A stretch of DNA of 64,000 nucleotides from Thalassobacillus devorans (GCF_011761345.1 NZ_JAASRY010000001.1:558001-622000), one strand, 5' to 3'. Counted from the stretch's first letter, positions 34,206 through 43,096 are shown. Translations and numbers: made by a program. Notes: generated by a model not told the origin, from the sequence alone.

Positions 34206-34331
34206 GCTGTTTGATGGTGAAAAGTGGACAGGATCGGGCAGTAAAAGCAATAAGCTGTCCGCTTAGAAGGTGAACCTCGAGACGAAGACCCAAGTAGTTT
34301 TATAACAATAATTTTGGGAGGGAGAATTTTT

Positions 34332-34778
34332 ATGGATCGGTTTATGAAGCGAGCGGTAGACTTAGCCGTAAACAACGTCCGCGAAGGCGGTCAGCCTTTT
34401 GGCGCGGTACTGGTTAAAAATAATCAAGTTGTAGCTGAAGGGGTTAATGAACTGCATAAAACTTATGATGTCAGTGGACATGCAGAGCTGCTTTCCATCC
34501 GTCGGGCGCAGGAAGAGCTAAAGACGCATGATCTGTCAGGCTTTACGATGTATGCCAGCGGCGAGCCTTGCCCGATGTGCCTGACCGCGATGTATTTTGC
34601 AGGAATTGAAGATGTTTATTATGCTGCGTCGGTTGATCAAGCGGTGCAAGCGGGGTTAGGAGTGTATGACGATTTGCAAAAACAACAAGAAGAGCGTTTG
34701 CTTATGATGAAGCACGTGCCGTTGGAAGAAGGACAGGAAGATCCGATGAAGCTCTGGAAAGAAAAGACAGCTGAATAA
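34332..34778 (+). CDS. Nucleoside/guanine deaminase-like zinc enzyme
   Basis: 148 residues from the ATG at 34332 behind GGGAGGGAG. CMP/dCMP-type deaminases use Zn bound by His and two Cys; here His50-Ala-Glu52 and Cys80/Cys83 in EPCPMC. Length and layout are near B. subtilis guanine deaminase GuaD (FGAVLVKNNQVVAEGVNE, YYAASVDQAVQAGLGVYDD). It could equally deaminate another base or nucleoside; tRNA deaminase TadA is less likely because the helix after the zinc site differs. Confidence 0.83.
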   Translation: MDRFMKRAVDLAVNNVREGGQPFGAVLVKNNQVVAEGVNELHKTYDVSGHAELLSIRRAQEELKTHDLSGFTMYASGEPCPMCLTAMYFAGIEDVYYAASVDQAVQAGLGVYDDLQKQQEERLLMMKHVPLEEGQEDPMKLWKEKTAE

Positions 34779-34789
34779 ATGTCGGTTAC

Positions 34790-34915
34790 CAGGAGGTCTT
34801 CTTCCTTAACGTGGCAGGGTTCCTCCCTAACTCGGGAATGTTCTGCCCTATCTCAAAAATGTTCCGCCCTGTCTCAATAAACTTCTGCCCTAACGAAAGG
34901 ATCTTCTTACTTAAC
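34790..34915 (-). repeat. 21-bp tandem array A5 (GAA type, minus orientation)
   Basis: Read on the minus strand, six units begin at 34915, 34894, 34873, 34852, 34831 and 34810, exactly 21 bp apart, with GTTAGGGCAGAA-like cores; all have GAA. It is the only A array in reverse orientation. It fills the gap between the deaminase and GNAT genes, and an open frame of the GNAT runs into it. Confidence 0.92.
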
Positions 34916-34936
34916 GATAGCAAGGAGTGTGATGAA

Positions 34937-35359
34937 GTGATTAATGTAAGAGAAATACCAGTGGAAGATACATATGAATTGCGAGGGAAGCGTTCAGATC
35001 AGCCTGCTGATGCGCCCCAGTATCCGGGGGATGTTGAGGAATTCACCTTTCATTTAGGAGCGTTTGAAAACCGGGAGCTGACCGGGATTGCTTCTTTTTA
35101 TATGGAAGCGACGCCAGCCGTAGCCTCTCGTAAACAGATTCGCCTCCGGGGCATGGCGTTCGATGATCCGGCTCAGGACCTCCGGGTTGCGACGACGATA
35201 CTGCATAAGGCGAACCGGATTCTTTATCATGGAAATGTCGAATACCTTTGGTGCGAGGAGCCGAAGGAAGCCCAGGCTTTTTATGAGAGAATCGGATTTG
35301 TTCCAGCAGAAGAGACGACACAGGGGATTATTTTTCATAAAAAAATAGTGAAACCTTAA
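34937..35359 (+). CDS. GNAT family acetyltransferase
   Basis: 140 residues from the GTG at 34937, which has AAGGAG ten bases upstream; the longer open frame to 34811 only translates the A5 repeat. Acetyltransferase features are VREIPVEDTYELRGKRSDQ, a beta-strand core (FENRELTGIASFYM), LRGMAFDDPAQD and EAQAFYERIGFVPAEE at the C-terminus. The substrate is unknown. A terminator follows. Confidence 0.85.
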   Translation: MINVREIPVEDTYELRGKRSDQPADAPQYPGDVEEFTFHLGAFENRELTGIASFYMEATPAVASRKQIRLRGMAFDDPAQDLRVATTILHKANRILYHGNVEYLWCEEPKEAQAFYERIGFVPAEETTQGIIFHKKIVKP

Positions 35360-35364
35360 TAGTC

Positions 35365-35391
35365 AGAAGCAGGTTTATGCCTGCTTCTTTG
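35365..35391 (+). terminator. Rho-independent terminator
   Basis: AGAAGCAGG and CCTGCTTCT pair around TTTATG, then TTTG. Confidence 0.85.
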
Positions 35392-35440
35392 TATATTGCT
35401 AGTTGTTCACCTTCCGTTCATTTAAAAAGGGTAAACTTTT

Positions 35441-35760
35441 GGCCCTGATTGCTTAAAAGTAATCGGGGCCGATGATTCTTCTTTGGGCAATATAATTTGT
35501 CCTTTCATTGAAGCGTTTTGTGTTACAATGGTGGAGTCGCTATAAAATTCTGATCTTGTTTAACCCCCTGGTAAGTAATGAAAAAACGCTTTTTTAAAAA
35601 AAGTTTTGTGAAAGCGGTTTAAGTCTGTGGGAAATCGGTTATATGAGGATAATGGAGTGTTTTATGTAAGATAACCAGAAAGAGAAGGTTTCATCCTGCA
35701 GCAGGATGAAAAAAGTTAGGAGATCTGCAAGTGTAGAAGGAGATGCTTCTCCACACTCAG
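35441..35760 (+). promoter_or_regulatory. Structured leader region of the Spo0E-like gene
   Basis: The 430-bp gap holds several hairpins: GGCCCTGATT/AATCGGGGCC (35441-35470), a perfect 11-bp TTTCATCCTGC/GCAGGATGAAA (35689-35711) and AGTGTAGAAG/CTTCTCCACACT (35730-35757). A TACAAT box at 35525-35530 and a cre-like TGAAAGCGGTTTAA (35609-35622) also occur. A long structured 5' UTR is suggested but not proved. Confidence 0.45.
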
Positions 35761-35791
35761 GTCAGAATCACACGTGGAGAGGAAGAAACGG

Positions 35792-35995
35792 ATGAAACGA
35801 TTCAACCTCCTAGAAGAGCACATTGAGCAGGTGAGATTAGAAATGTACCGTGCCTATCAGGACAACCCGCACGGAAAAGAAGTCCTTGAGCTGTCACAAA
35901 GACTGGACGGGCTTTTGAATGAATTGGACAGACGGAGATCACCTGTAAAAAAAGAAAGAAATGAGAAACCGAAAGCGAAGCTGGCTTTTAAATAA
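35792..35995 (+). CDS. Spo0E-like aspartyl-phosphate phosphatase
   Basis: 67 residues from the ATG at 35792 behind GAGAGGAAG; an upstream GTG is in frame without a ribosome site. Spo0E-family proteins dephosphorylate Spo0A~P and delay sporulation. The fold is a two-helix hairpin with LEEHIEQVRLEMYRAYQ and the signature SxxLD in VLELSQRLDGLLNELD. The C-terminus is basic (KKERNEKPKAK). The long leader suggests regulated expression. Confidence 0.85.
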   Translation: MKRFNLLEEHIEQVRLEMYRAYQDNPHGKEVLELSQRLDGLLNELDRRRSPVKKERNEKPKAKLAFK

Positions 35996-36009
35996 GCTGT
36001 GCTCCGTAT

Positions 36010-36534
36010 TCACTTCGTATACTTGTTCGCATACCCGCTTGCCACGATGGCATCGGGTTTTATTTTTGCTTCCATGCCGAGGGATTCGATACGTGCTATC
36101 ATTTCCTCTACATATATCCGCGTGCGATTCCGTTCACCGGCACCGATATCAATATGGCCTTCGATGGTAAAGCTGGCTCCTTTATAAATGTGGGGAAGCA
36201 CGACATCAATCAATTGGGTCTTTTTATCCTCGGTAAACAGGTTGGCAATTTCTTCCGTCAGCGAAGTTTCGTAGGAAATCCGTTCGCCCAGGACGTGCAT
36301 TTGCCGTGATACGACCTCTTTCCTGAAACAGGCCCATACGCCGGCTCCCAGACGCTGAATGACGATACCGGTGATGAATACCGTCGCGCGTGGATGCACC
36401 TGGGAGTCTGTGCCGAGCATCAGCTTATAGTTGCCCATGGGCTGCTTTTTCATAAAACGGTAAATATAGTTAAACACTTCATCAAAATCCATCTCGTTTC
36501 TGGTGGTATTTTGAAATCGTAAGGGTCTGGTCAT
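36010..36534 (-). CDS. ykuK: YkuK family RNase H-like protein (DUF458)
   Basis: 174 residues, ATG behind GGGGG. The protein matches B. subtilis YkuK in length and motifs: MDFDEVFNYIYRFMKKQP, LMLGTDSQVHPRATVFITGI with a predicted catalytic Asp, ISYETSLTEEIA, and the C-terminal PDAIVASGYANKYTK. DUF458 has an RNase H-like fold with predicted metal-binding acidic residues; activity is unknown. It is convergent with the Spo0E-like gene. Confidence 0.9.
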   Translation of the reverse strand: MTRPLRFQNTTRNEMDFDEVFNYIYRFMKKQPMGNYKLMLGTDSQVHPRATVFITGIVIQRLGAGVWACFRKEVVSRQMHVLGERISYETSLTEEIANLFTEDKKTQLIDVVLPHIYKGASFTIEGHIDIGAGERNRTRIYVEEMIARIESLGMEAKIKPDAIVASGYANKYTK

Positions 36535-36751
36535 TGGTTTTCCCCCTGTAAATGATTACATGTGGTAAAAAGCATGGTTCCTATAGCATATGTAAAAAGT
36601 TGAGATTAATTGAATAAGAGTGGGAACTGGTAAGTAGGAAGGCTGTCTGATCGCTTTTTTTCGTACCTTACTTTAGGCTACCCGCCGTTACCGACCTGCC
36701 TCCTGTCCATACGATAGAAATGAAGACAGTTTAAGTAAGGAGGCAGAAGGC

Positions 36752-36997
36752 ATGTTCGATAATTTTGAGAAAAAGACCGGGGTAAATATGGATGAAGTGA
36801 TGCGGCTGGTACAATCCCTGCAAGGAGCGGACCTTTCTGATGAAAGGACCGTCCGTCAGGTTATCAAAAAAGTATCACGACTTGCGAATAAACCGGTGTC
36901 CCGAAGTACAGAAGACAAGATAGTAAAAGCGATTCTAAGTGGAAATGTTCCTAAAGATATGGCCACTATCGAAAAAATGTTAAAAAAGAAAAGGTAA
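36752..36997 (+). CDS. spoVIF: Stage VI sporulation protein F
   Basis: 81 residues, ATG behind AAGGAGG. SpoVIF acts in the mother cell late in sporulation and is needed for coat assembly and spore resistance through GerR-dependent expression in B. subtilis. The match covers the whole protein: NFEKKTGVNMDEVMRLVQSL, VRQVIKKVSRLANKPVS and EDKIVKAILSGNVP. It is a single gene with a terminator. Strong evidence that the organism forms spores. Confidence 0.92.
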   Translation: MFDNFEKKTGVNMDEVMRLVQSLQGADLSDERTVRQVIKKVSRLANKPVSRSTEDKIVKAILSGNVPKDMATIEKMLKKKR

Positions 36998-37015
36998 TGT
37001 TACGACATCATTAAT

Positions 37016-37054
37016 CGACACAACCTGGCGTATACTGGGTTGTGTTGTTTTTTT
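37016..37054 (+). terminator. Terminator of spoVIF
   Basis: ACACAACC and GGTTGTGT pair around a 12-nt loop, followed by TGTTTTTTTT. Confidence 0.88.
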
Positions 37055-37090
37055 TACTTACACTTCGGATAACAGAAGGGGAGAGGTGCT

Positions 37091-37930
37091 GTGACGGTCA
37101 TTGACACTCGCCCTTGGCTGGATGAATTTGTGCAAGCCTGTGAGAAGAAGGATTCCTTCCTGTCAAAAAATCTCTTAATAGAACAGCGGAAGAAAATTTG
37201 TGAACCGATTAAGGAAAGGGAAATATCATCGGAAAAATTACATTCCATCCTATTGAGACACGGGTTATTCGAGCCCCGGGAGTGGAAACAAGTTGCTAAA
37301 GCAGGACGGCAAATGGGAAGGAAGGGTCTGTGGGAGGTGGCCGCTCGTGAATACCGGCGTTTGAAAAGGAAGTGGCAGGGGCCAGACACAGCCATTTATA
37401 TTTTTCCTGTCGCGCAGTTTCACCTGCCATCCCGGACGCGGCAAATTGTGAAAAGTGGCTTGAGCTTCAGGCGCTGCCTGTTTTTATTTTTGGCACCAGA
37501 TGTCCCTGATATAGAAATCAAGGCTTTACTTGCCCATGAATATAATCATATTTGCCGGCTGGCAGAGACGAAATACAAAGCAGATGAAATGCCACTGAAA
37601 GAAGCGCTGGTGATGGAGGGGCTTGCGGAATACGCTGTAAAAGAAATGTATGGGGAAAAGCAGGTGTCCCATTGGACAAAAAGGTATAGAGAGCGGGATA
37701 TTTTAAGAATCTGGAACAGGCACTTTCTGCCCGAGCTCGAGCTGAAAGGGCAGGAAAACCATCAGCCATATCTTTATGGCAAAAGCGGGCCGCTGCCGGA
37801 GTGGATCGGTTATCAGATCGGATACGAGATAGTAGAGGGTTTTCAAAAACAGAGTAGTTACCATTCGATGTCTGATTTGTTGAGATTATCCGCTGATAAG
37901 CTGATCGCCGGTTCTTTTTTCCGTATGTAA
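37091..37930 (+). CDS. DUF2268 putative zinc-dependent protease
   Basis: 279 residues from a GTG start behind GGGGAGAGG. DUF2268 proteins have a gluzincin HExxH motif; here HEYNHICRL near residue 150, preceded by the strand IEIKALLAHEYN and followed by LVMEGLAEYAVKEMYG, whose Glu may be the third ligand. The protein is soluble and cytosolic. Substrates of the family are unknown. It is convergent with a large membrane-protein gene, with a shared terminator. Confidence 0.85.
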   Translation: MTVIDTRPWLDEFVQACEKKDSFLSKNLLIEQRKKICEPIKEREISSEKLHSILLRHGLFEPREWKQVAKAGRQMGRKGLWEVAAREYRRLKRKWQGPDTAIYIFPVAQFHLPSRTRQIVKSGLSFRRCLFLFLAPDVPDIEIKALLAHEYNHICRLAETKYKADEMPLKEALVMEGLAEYAVKEMYGEKQVSHWTKRYRERDILRIWNRHFLPELELKGQENHQPYLYGKSGPLPEWIGYQIGYEIVEGFQKQSSYHSMSDLLRLSADKLIAGSFFRM

Positions 37931-37936
37931 TGAAGA

Positions 37937-37973
37937 AAGAAGTAACATCCTGGGTGGGAAGTTACTTCTTTTA
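37937..37973. terminator. Bidirectional terminator
   Basis: AAGAAGTAAC (37937-37946) and GTTACTTCTT (37961-37970) pair, with inner TCC/GGA, between convergent genes. Confidence 0.85.
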
Positions 37974-37979
37974 CATATG

Positions 37980-39236
37980 CTAGCTTTCTTCTTCTGCTTC
38001 CTGTTTTTTCTCGGCGGCTTCTTTCTTTTCTTCAGCCGCTTCTTTTTTCTCTTCCTCGGCTTCCTTCTTCTCTTTTTCTGATTCTTTCACCTGCTCGTAA
38101 CGCTGCCGCTGGCGGTAACCATAGGTAGAAGACAGGACGGCGTCTTCATTTTCAAGTGCCGATCCCAGCGCACCGATGATGGTAGCGACACTTGTGGCGG
38201 TCCAGGCGATGTAGAAGTAGTTGATATAACTGACAGGTCCGGTAACTTGCGACTCCAGCATTCCCATTGGGATGAGGAGAAGGACGGCAAGTGAAAATAG
38301 TACGAATAAAATGACATAGTACATGCAGACGGACACTAACAGCGTCAGAACGGTCGCTGCATTATACAATTTCCGTATATAGTCCTTATATCCTGCATTT
38401 TTCTTTTCCCATAAGCTGTGTACAAGAATAATCCATGCAACCATGGCACTTATCGAGACAAAGGTCAGCAGGAACATCCGCCAAATCCCATATTCGCTGC
38501 TGAGCATCCATAAGGTGGGAAAGACGATCGCATACGACCCGGTCGCAAATGCTATCATAATCAATTTCAAGAATGCCGGGAACATCGCCCACGGGCGGTT
38601 GGCTCGGACCATTCCGCTCAAAACCCGGAGGGCGCCGCTAAAACGTGACTTTACCGTAAAACGGACATCGATGTTCGATTCGTCATTATCCGGGGTCTCC
38701 CGTTGAAGCGGAGACACCCACTCGAACGGACGCTTTCCTACTAATCGTGTCGAGCTCTTATTTTTTAGTTCTTTATATTCTTTCCTGTTTTTTGCCTGGA
38801 TTTTCTCTTCTGCCTGTCTCCGGTCTTGCTCGGAACTCCCGTAATACATTTCATTGACCAGCTGCAAAACCGATTCGCGTATTCTTTTGAACATGGGAGT
38901 CGAGCCTAGCCCGGGCAGGCTAATTAGCGCCACACTTTCCTCTACATATGCTTCTGCGACAATCGGCCGTTTATTTTTAAAGAACGGCAGGTCGGTAAGG
39001 GCGACGGCAAAGTCCCAGCCTTCATCCGACTTTCGTTCAAGTGCTGCGCCCAAGACTTCCCGGGAATCTTCCGTAACTCCGGTAAGGGAGTCAGTGACAC
39101 ACTCCACATCCCACTGATCTTCCTCATTGACATAATAACTGAGCAAATCGGGCAACGATTTCTTTAATACATCTACTAGTTCTTCCGTATAACCCGGTGC
39201 TGTAATTAGTCCTAATTTTTTTGTTGATTTGCCCAT
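37980..39236 (-). CDS. Membrane protein with Lys/Glu-rich tail, unknown family
   Basis: 418 residues from the ATG at 39236, with AGAGGTG upstream. The N-terminal 200 residues are soluble (KLGLITAPGYTEELVDVLKK, WDFAVALTDLPFFKNKRPIV, VALISLPGLGS), followed by four or five TM helices (about 225-365) and a C-terminal low-complexity tail of repeated KKEAEE/KKEAAE units. The N-terminal half resembles a nucleotide- or cofactor-binding alpha/beta domain, but no motif is decisive. I recall similar Bacillaceae genes annotated inconsistently. No function is assigned. Confidence 0.75.
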   Translation of the reverse strand: MGKSTKKLGLITAPGYTEELVDVLKKSLPDLLSYYVNEEDQWDVECVTDSLTGVTEDSREVLGAALERKSDEGWDFAVALTDLPFFKNKRPIVAEAYVEESVALISLPGLGSTPMFKRIRESVLQLVNEMYYGSSEQDRRQAEEKIQAKNRKEYKELKNKSSTRLVGKRPFEWVSPLQRETPDNDESNIDVRFTVKSRFSGALRVLSGMVRANRPWAMFPAFLKLIMIAFATGSYAIVFPTLWMLSSEYGIWRMFLLTFVSISAMVAWIILVHSLWEKKNAGYKDYIRKLYNAATVLTLLVSVCMYYVILFVLFSLAVLLLIPMGMLESQVTGPVSYINYFYIAWTATSVATIIGALGSALENEDAVLSSTYGYRQRQRYEQVKESEKEKKEAEEEKKEAAEEKKEAAEKKQEAEEES

Positions 39237-39418
39237 AGCTAACACCTCTGCTGCAACGTTTATTATCCTAATAATGTATAACCTAAATTCAGTTATTTAA
39301 ACTAGTGAAATTGCTTTTCTGCATGGAAATTAATAGGGAAGCTGAAACTTTTCTGCGAGTCATTCGTAGATAACTAGCAGCAGTCCGAAAGAAGCCAGGG
39401 ACTTTTAGGAGAAAGAGA

Positions 39419-39658
39419 GTGTTAAAAGTGAGAAAATATGCGGTATTTATCATTAGTTTCTTTCTATTATATAGCTTATTTGCATTCCTGACCGGTTGGG
39501 TAATGACAGCTGCTTACACGGCTGATTTTTCCGTGAGTAACGGGACAGGGGAAGAGACGGATTATGGCAGGCAGACATTCGCACCGTTGGTGATTAGTAT
39601 GCTGGCCGGGACGGCAGCCTATGGCTTTGCAGAAAAAATGAATGGAAAGAAAGGCTAG
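39419..39658 (+). CDS. Small membrane protein, 79 residues
   Basis: GTG start behind AGGAGA. Two TM helices are visible: VFIISFFLLYSLFAFLTGWV near 9-30 and FAPLVISMLAGTAAYGFA near 53-70, separated by a polar loop (SVSNGTGEETDYGRQ). Not recognised. The DinB-like remnant starts just after its stop codon. Confidence 0.6.
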   Translation: MLKVRKYAVFIISFFLLYSLFAFLTGWVMTAAYTADFSVSNGTGEETDYGRQTFAPLVISMLAGTAAYGFAEKMNGKKG

Positions 39659-39677
39659 TAAGCTCCGAGGCAGGTAT

Positions 39678-39749
39678 CATGTGATGGAAGATGAAATCAA
39701 TCATCGCGGCCAGATACGGGTGATCAAGCGGATGCTAGCAGAAAAATAA
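39678..39749 (+). pseudogene. Remnant of a DinB-like protein C-terminus
   Basis: The codons from 39678 to the stop at 39749 give HVMEDEINHRGQIRVIKRML, matching the conserved last helix of DinB/YfiT-type metalloproteins (H-x-x-x-D/E-x-x-x-HRGQI). Only about 23 residues survive, without a start or N-terminus, so this is probably the tail of a deleted gene. Confidence 0.55.
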
Positions 39750-39750
39750 A

Positions 39751-39788
39751 CAGGTGCCTTCCCTTTATAGTGGGGAGGCACCTTTCCT
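39751..39788. terminator. Bidirectional terminator
   Basis: AGGTGCCTTCCC and GGGGAGGCACCT pair around TTTATAGT, with A and T tracts on both sides. It follows the DinB remnant and ends the cupin gene. Confidence 0.85.
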
Positions 39789-40676
39789 TTAACCTTCTTC
39801 TGCTGCCAGGGCATCCGCTTTTGTTTCGTGGACCGTCCCAAATGGGTGCTCCGGCGGTGCATAGATTACATACAACTTCATTGGTGTCTGGCCGATGTTG
39901 GTAATATTATGCCATTTTCCGGCTGGCACCATGATGGCATAATCATCCTCGACATACGCTTCAAAATCTAAATCATCAGGACTATCTCCCATTTGTACCC
40001 GGCCTTCCCCCTGTTCCAGGCGTAAAAACTGATCTTCATTTGGATGGACTTCAAGGCCGATATCGTCTCCGACATCAATGCTCATCAGAGTTACTTGAAA
40101 ATTTTCCCCGGTCCATATCGCTGTCCGGAACGTATCATTGTTGAGTGTCGCCTCTTCGATATCTACCACATAGGGCTCCCCGCCAAAGTCTGTTGTTTCT
40201 TGACGAATGTCTTCATTTGCTGCGAACTGTCCCGCTTGCTCCATATGCCTGATTTCATCCTGACAGGCTCTTAGAAACGCATGGCCTGCTGAAGATTGCG
40301 GGGAGTTGTAATAATAAGATCTCATCGCTTCGTAATTCTCCGCTGCTATCTCGGAAGCTATTCGCACGCCGTCCTGATACGAGTGGAACGTGATTTTTTC
40401 AGTTTCATAGTTCGGCAGTTGTCCGCTAAGTCGGGCATACAATTCAGTGAATTGCTGTAAATGCGCGCGCTCTTCTTTTAATGCCTGTAAAATAGCTGCT
40501 TGTTCTTGCTGACCTTCTGCTTTTCCTGATAGGCAATGGTATAGGTCGATTGTTTTCGCTTTTCTTTTGATCGCATCGAGGAGCGCCGTCGTTTCGTTAC
40601 TGCCGCTTCTATTCCATTGCTGCGTCTGAAAGCTGCCATGATAAGGATTGCCATACATATAAGAACCGTTGTACAT
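39789..40676 (-). CDS. Ferritin-like/cupin fusion protein
   Basis: 295 residues from the ATG at 40676, with AAAGGA nine bases upstream. Residues about 25-155 are a helical ferritin-like domain with two E-x-x-H motifs (EERAHLQQF and DEIRHMEQ) and further Glu residues, as for a diiron centre. Residues about 170-290 are a cupin with VTLMSIDVGDDIGLEVHPNE, ending PAGKWHNITN, with His ligands. Both halves could bind metal. The N-terminus (YNGSYMYGNPYHG) is Gly/Tyr-rich as in spore-coat proteins. Function is unknown. Confidence 0.8.
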   Translation of the reverse strand: MYNGSYMYGNPYHGSFQTQQWNRSGSNETTALLDAIKRKAKTIDLYHCLSGKAEGQQEQAAILQALKEERAHLQQFTELYARLSGQLPNYETEKITFHSYQDGVRIASEIAAENYEAMRSYYYNSPQSSAGHAFLRACQDEIRHMEQAGQFAANEDIRQETTDFGGEPYVVDIEEATLNNDTFRTAIWTGENFQVTLMSIDVGDDIGLEVHPNEDQFLRLEQGEGRVQMGDSPDDLDFEAYVEDDYAIMVPAGKWHNITNIGQTPMKLYVIYAPPEHPFGTVHETKADALAAEEG

Positions 40677-40912
40677 TGCTCTCATTCCTTTCCAGGGATT
40701 CACAACCATATCCTATGCTATGAGTAGGCGAGAAGGGAATGAATGTGGAAAATGCAGGAATTATGGCCCGGATGGTTAGTATGAAATTGGCAAAATACAT
40801 TGAAATATTTTACCTATTTTGTATGACCCCATTAATATTCAGGTTAAATTACTTCTTTACGGGGTAGGAATAAGAAGAATTTAAATCTCTGAAGAATAGA
40901 ATGGTGATCAAA

Positions 40913-42310
40913 ATGGGGTTCTTTTATTATATAAAGAAATATTTTAAAATGTCGAGACGGCAGCGCAAAAGTGAATTGAAATCAACCCTTTGGTTTATGC
41001 CTTTTTGGTATATCATAGGAGCGGCTGGTTTATCTGTCTTTACCTTTTATCTGGATTATGTAGTCGATGTCAGTTTATATTTGCCTGCTGCCATCGGTTT
41101 TAGCGGTCAGACCCTGCAGGTGCTGTTAAGTGCACTCGTAGGTGGTGTGCTGACGTTAAGTGCCTTTACGATTAACTCTTTGCTTGTCGCCCTGACGACG
41201 TTCAGCGGGCAGTTTTCTTCCAAAATGCTGGTGAACTTTGTCAGCGACCGGGCGACCCAGCACGTACTCGGAATTTTTAACGGCAGTTTTATTTATGTGC
41301 TCTTGAACTTCTTATACGTGACCCATGAAGAAGAGGAGTTTATTGTGGCGACACCGGTCTTATCGATTCTGACTGCTATTACGGCCGCTGTGACGTTCAT
41401 TTACTTTATCAATCATACAACCACCTGGATGCAGGTTCACAATATCAGCTCTAATATGAATACCAAGTCAAAATCGGTACAGGCTTCTCTCGAAAAAGAA
41501 TTAACGTCTTACCGCCTGGATAAGGAGGTAGAGACTGAATCCCTCCCGCCTGACTCAAAGGGGAAGGTGATCATAACCAGCGAATCAGGGTATCTCCAAG
41601 TCGCTGACTTCACAAGACTGATGAAGCAGGCGAAAAGTGACAACATTCTCCTGAGGTTCAATGTCAGAATTGGAGAGTTTGTAGTAGAAGGGACCCCGCT
41701 GCTTACTTATTGGGAAAACGGACAAACCATTAACCCGGACCGTTACTCCAAGTCGGTGGAGATCGGGGTTAAACAAACGGAAATTCAGGACCTGGAGTAT
41801 GGGCTGATTAAGCTTGCCGAGGTAGCTATCAAGGCGTTTGGTCATAATGACCCGCTCACGGTTACAAATACTATTCACCAGATTGCTGATTTGTTGAAAA
41901 GTATTGGCCAGTCTTCCAACTTTTCTCCTTATCTGTTCGATGAGGAAGAGGAGCTTCGTATCATCCTGAATCAAAAGGATTTTCGTTATTACCTGCATAA
42001 GGGATTTGCTTCGATTCGAGAGTATGCGAACCAGAACTCGACCGTGATCACAGAGCTGATTACCATGGTATCCCTGCTGAGTAAAACGATGGATAAGGAA
42101 GTACACAAAGACCTTTGGGAGTTTGCCCGGCAGACCATCTTAGGGTTTGATAACTATAGCCTGTATGAAAATGACTGCCTGTATATTTTAGAGCAATTAG
42201 CTGAGCTTGCGAAAAACACAGGAAATCAAAAGGATTATCTTTTCCTATTGGAATATATGCTGCAGCGTGTCAGTTCGAAGAGTGCCGCAGAGGTGCCTTC
42301 TTCTCTATAA
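40913..42310 (+). CDS. DUF2254 membrane protein
   Basis: 465 residues from the ATG at 40913; another in-frame ATG at 40901 is possible and neither has a strong ribosome site. Four TM helices (about 25-150: [75 protein letters not shown]) precede a large soluble domain, the DUF2254 architecture. The cytoplasmic half has [19 protein letters not shown] and [20 protein letters not shown]. Its function is unknown in all bacteria I know of. Confidence 0.88.
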   Translation: MGFFYYIKKYFKMSRRQRKSELKSTLWFMPFWYIIGAAGLSVFTFYLDYVVDVSLYLPAAIGFSGQTLQVLLSALVGGVLTLSAFTINSLLVALTTFSGQFSSKMLVNFVSDRATQHVLGIFNGSFIYVLLNFLYVTHEEEEFIVATPVLSILTAITAAVTFIYFINHTTTWMQVHNISSNMNTKSKSVQASLEKELTSYRLDKEVETESLPPDSKGKVIITSESGYLQVADFTRLMKQAKSDNILLRFNVRIGEFVVEGTPLLTYWENGQTINPDRYSKSVEIGVKQTEIQDLEYGLIKLAEVAIKAFGHNDPLTVTNTIHQIADLLKSIGQSSNFSPYLFDEEEELRIILNQKDFRYYLHKGFASIREYANQNSTVITELITMVSLLSKTMDKEVHKDLWEFARQTILGFDNYSLYENDCLYILEQLAELAKNTGNQKDYLFLLEYMLQRVSSKSAAEVPSSL

Positions 42311-42422
42311 GCTAGAACCATTCTGGGGGCGAACTCATCTATGGGGTTCGCCTCCTGTTATAGTTGGGGATAATGGTATAATGGGAGAACAAACAATCAA
42401 AAATCGGAAGGGTGGAGGTATC

Positions 42423-42794
42423 ATGACCAAACATAAGATCTATACAATGAGTTTCTCGAGTGTCTATCCCCATTATGTTACGAAGGCGGAGCGAAAAGGA
42501 CGTACGAAAGAAGAAGTCGATGAAATCATCCGCTGGCTGACAGGGTACAGCCAGGAAGCGCTAGAATCTCAGTTGGAAAAGCAGACAGACTTTGAGACCT
42601 TTTTTGCGGAAGCTCCGCAAATGAATCCTTCCCGGAAGCTGATCAAAGGTGTGGTTTGCGGTGTCCGCGTGGAAGACATCGAAGAACCAACGATGCAGGA
42701 AATTCGCTATATGGATAAGCTGATCGATGAATTGGCAAAAGGGAAAGCGATGGAGAAAATTTTGCGGAAAGAATACAAAAATAAGCAGGCATAA
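42423..42794 (+). CDS. DUF2200 family protein
   Basis: 123 residues from the ATG at 42423 behind GGTGGAGG; the frame is open upstream into the DUF2254 end, without a ribosome site. The compact family is recognised by [37 protein letters not shown] and [20 protein letters not shown]. It is soluble, helical and of unknown function. The stop codon lies in the loop of a perfect 10-bp hairpin. Confidence 0.87.
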   Translation: MTKHKIYTMSFSSVYPHYVTKAERKGRTKEEVDEIIRWLTGYSQEALESQLEKQTDFETFFAEAPQMNPSRKLIKGVVCGVRVEDIEEPTMQEIRYMDKLIDELAKGKAMEKILRKEYKNKQA

Positions 42795-42812
42795 ACCTGC
42801 TTATTTCTGTTT
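42780..42812. terminator. Bidirectional terminator overlapping the DUF2200 stop
   Basis: AATAAGCAGG (42780-42789) and CCTGCTTATT (42796-42805) pair perfectly with a 6-nt loop containing the TAA stop codon; T-rich tails lie on both sides. Confidence 0.85.
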
Positions 42813-42965
42813 TACATCCCATTGCATTCTTGAATGTGTATTCGAATTCAGTTTCCGTGCAAGCATATGTGCAGAATGAAAATCTTTGAAAGTCTTTTTC
42901 TCATGGCTGTTTGAATTCTTCAAGGTTTCCGTTGCACCATTATTTTTACGTACAATAATATACAT
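42801..42965 (-). CDS. Small hypothetical protein, 54 residues
   Basis: The likely start is the ATG at 42965 (MYIIVRKNNGATETL) behind AAAAGGT; an upstream TTG at 43001 is in frame. The product is basic and short, with KKTFKDFHSAHMLARKLNSN resembling the small DUF-type proteins that follow a beta-strand-helix layout. It ends inside the shared terminator. Coding status is likely but function is unknown. Confidence 0.5.
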   Translation of the reverse strand: MYIIVRKNNGATETLKNSNSHEKKTFKDFHSAHMLARKLNSNTHSRMQWDVKQK

Positions 42966-43096
42966 GGTTACCTTTTTCTTCAGGTTCAGCCTCCCTTTCA
43001 ATATATTTACTAAGTAATTAGATGAAAAGCTTATCTATTCCTTTAATTTAACTTGATTGTAACTATTTGTAATGGATTTGAAAAAAGAAGCCCTAT

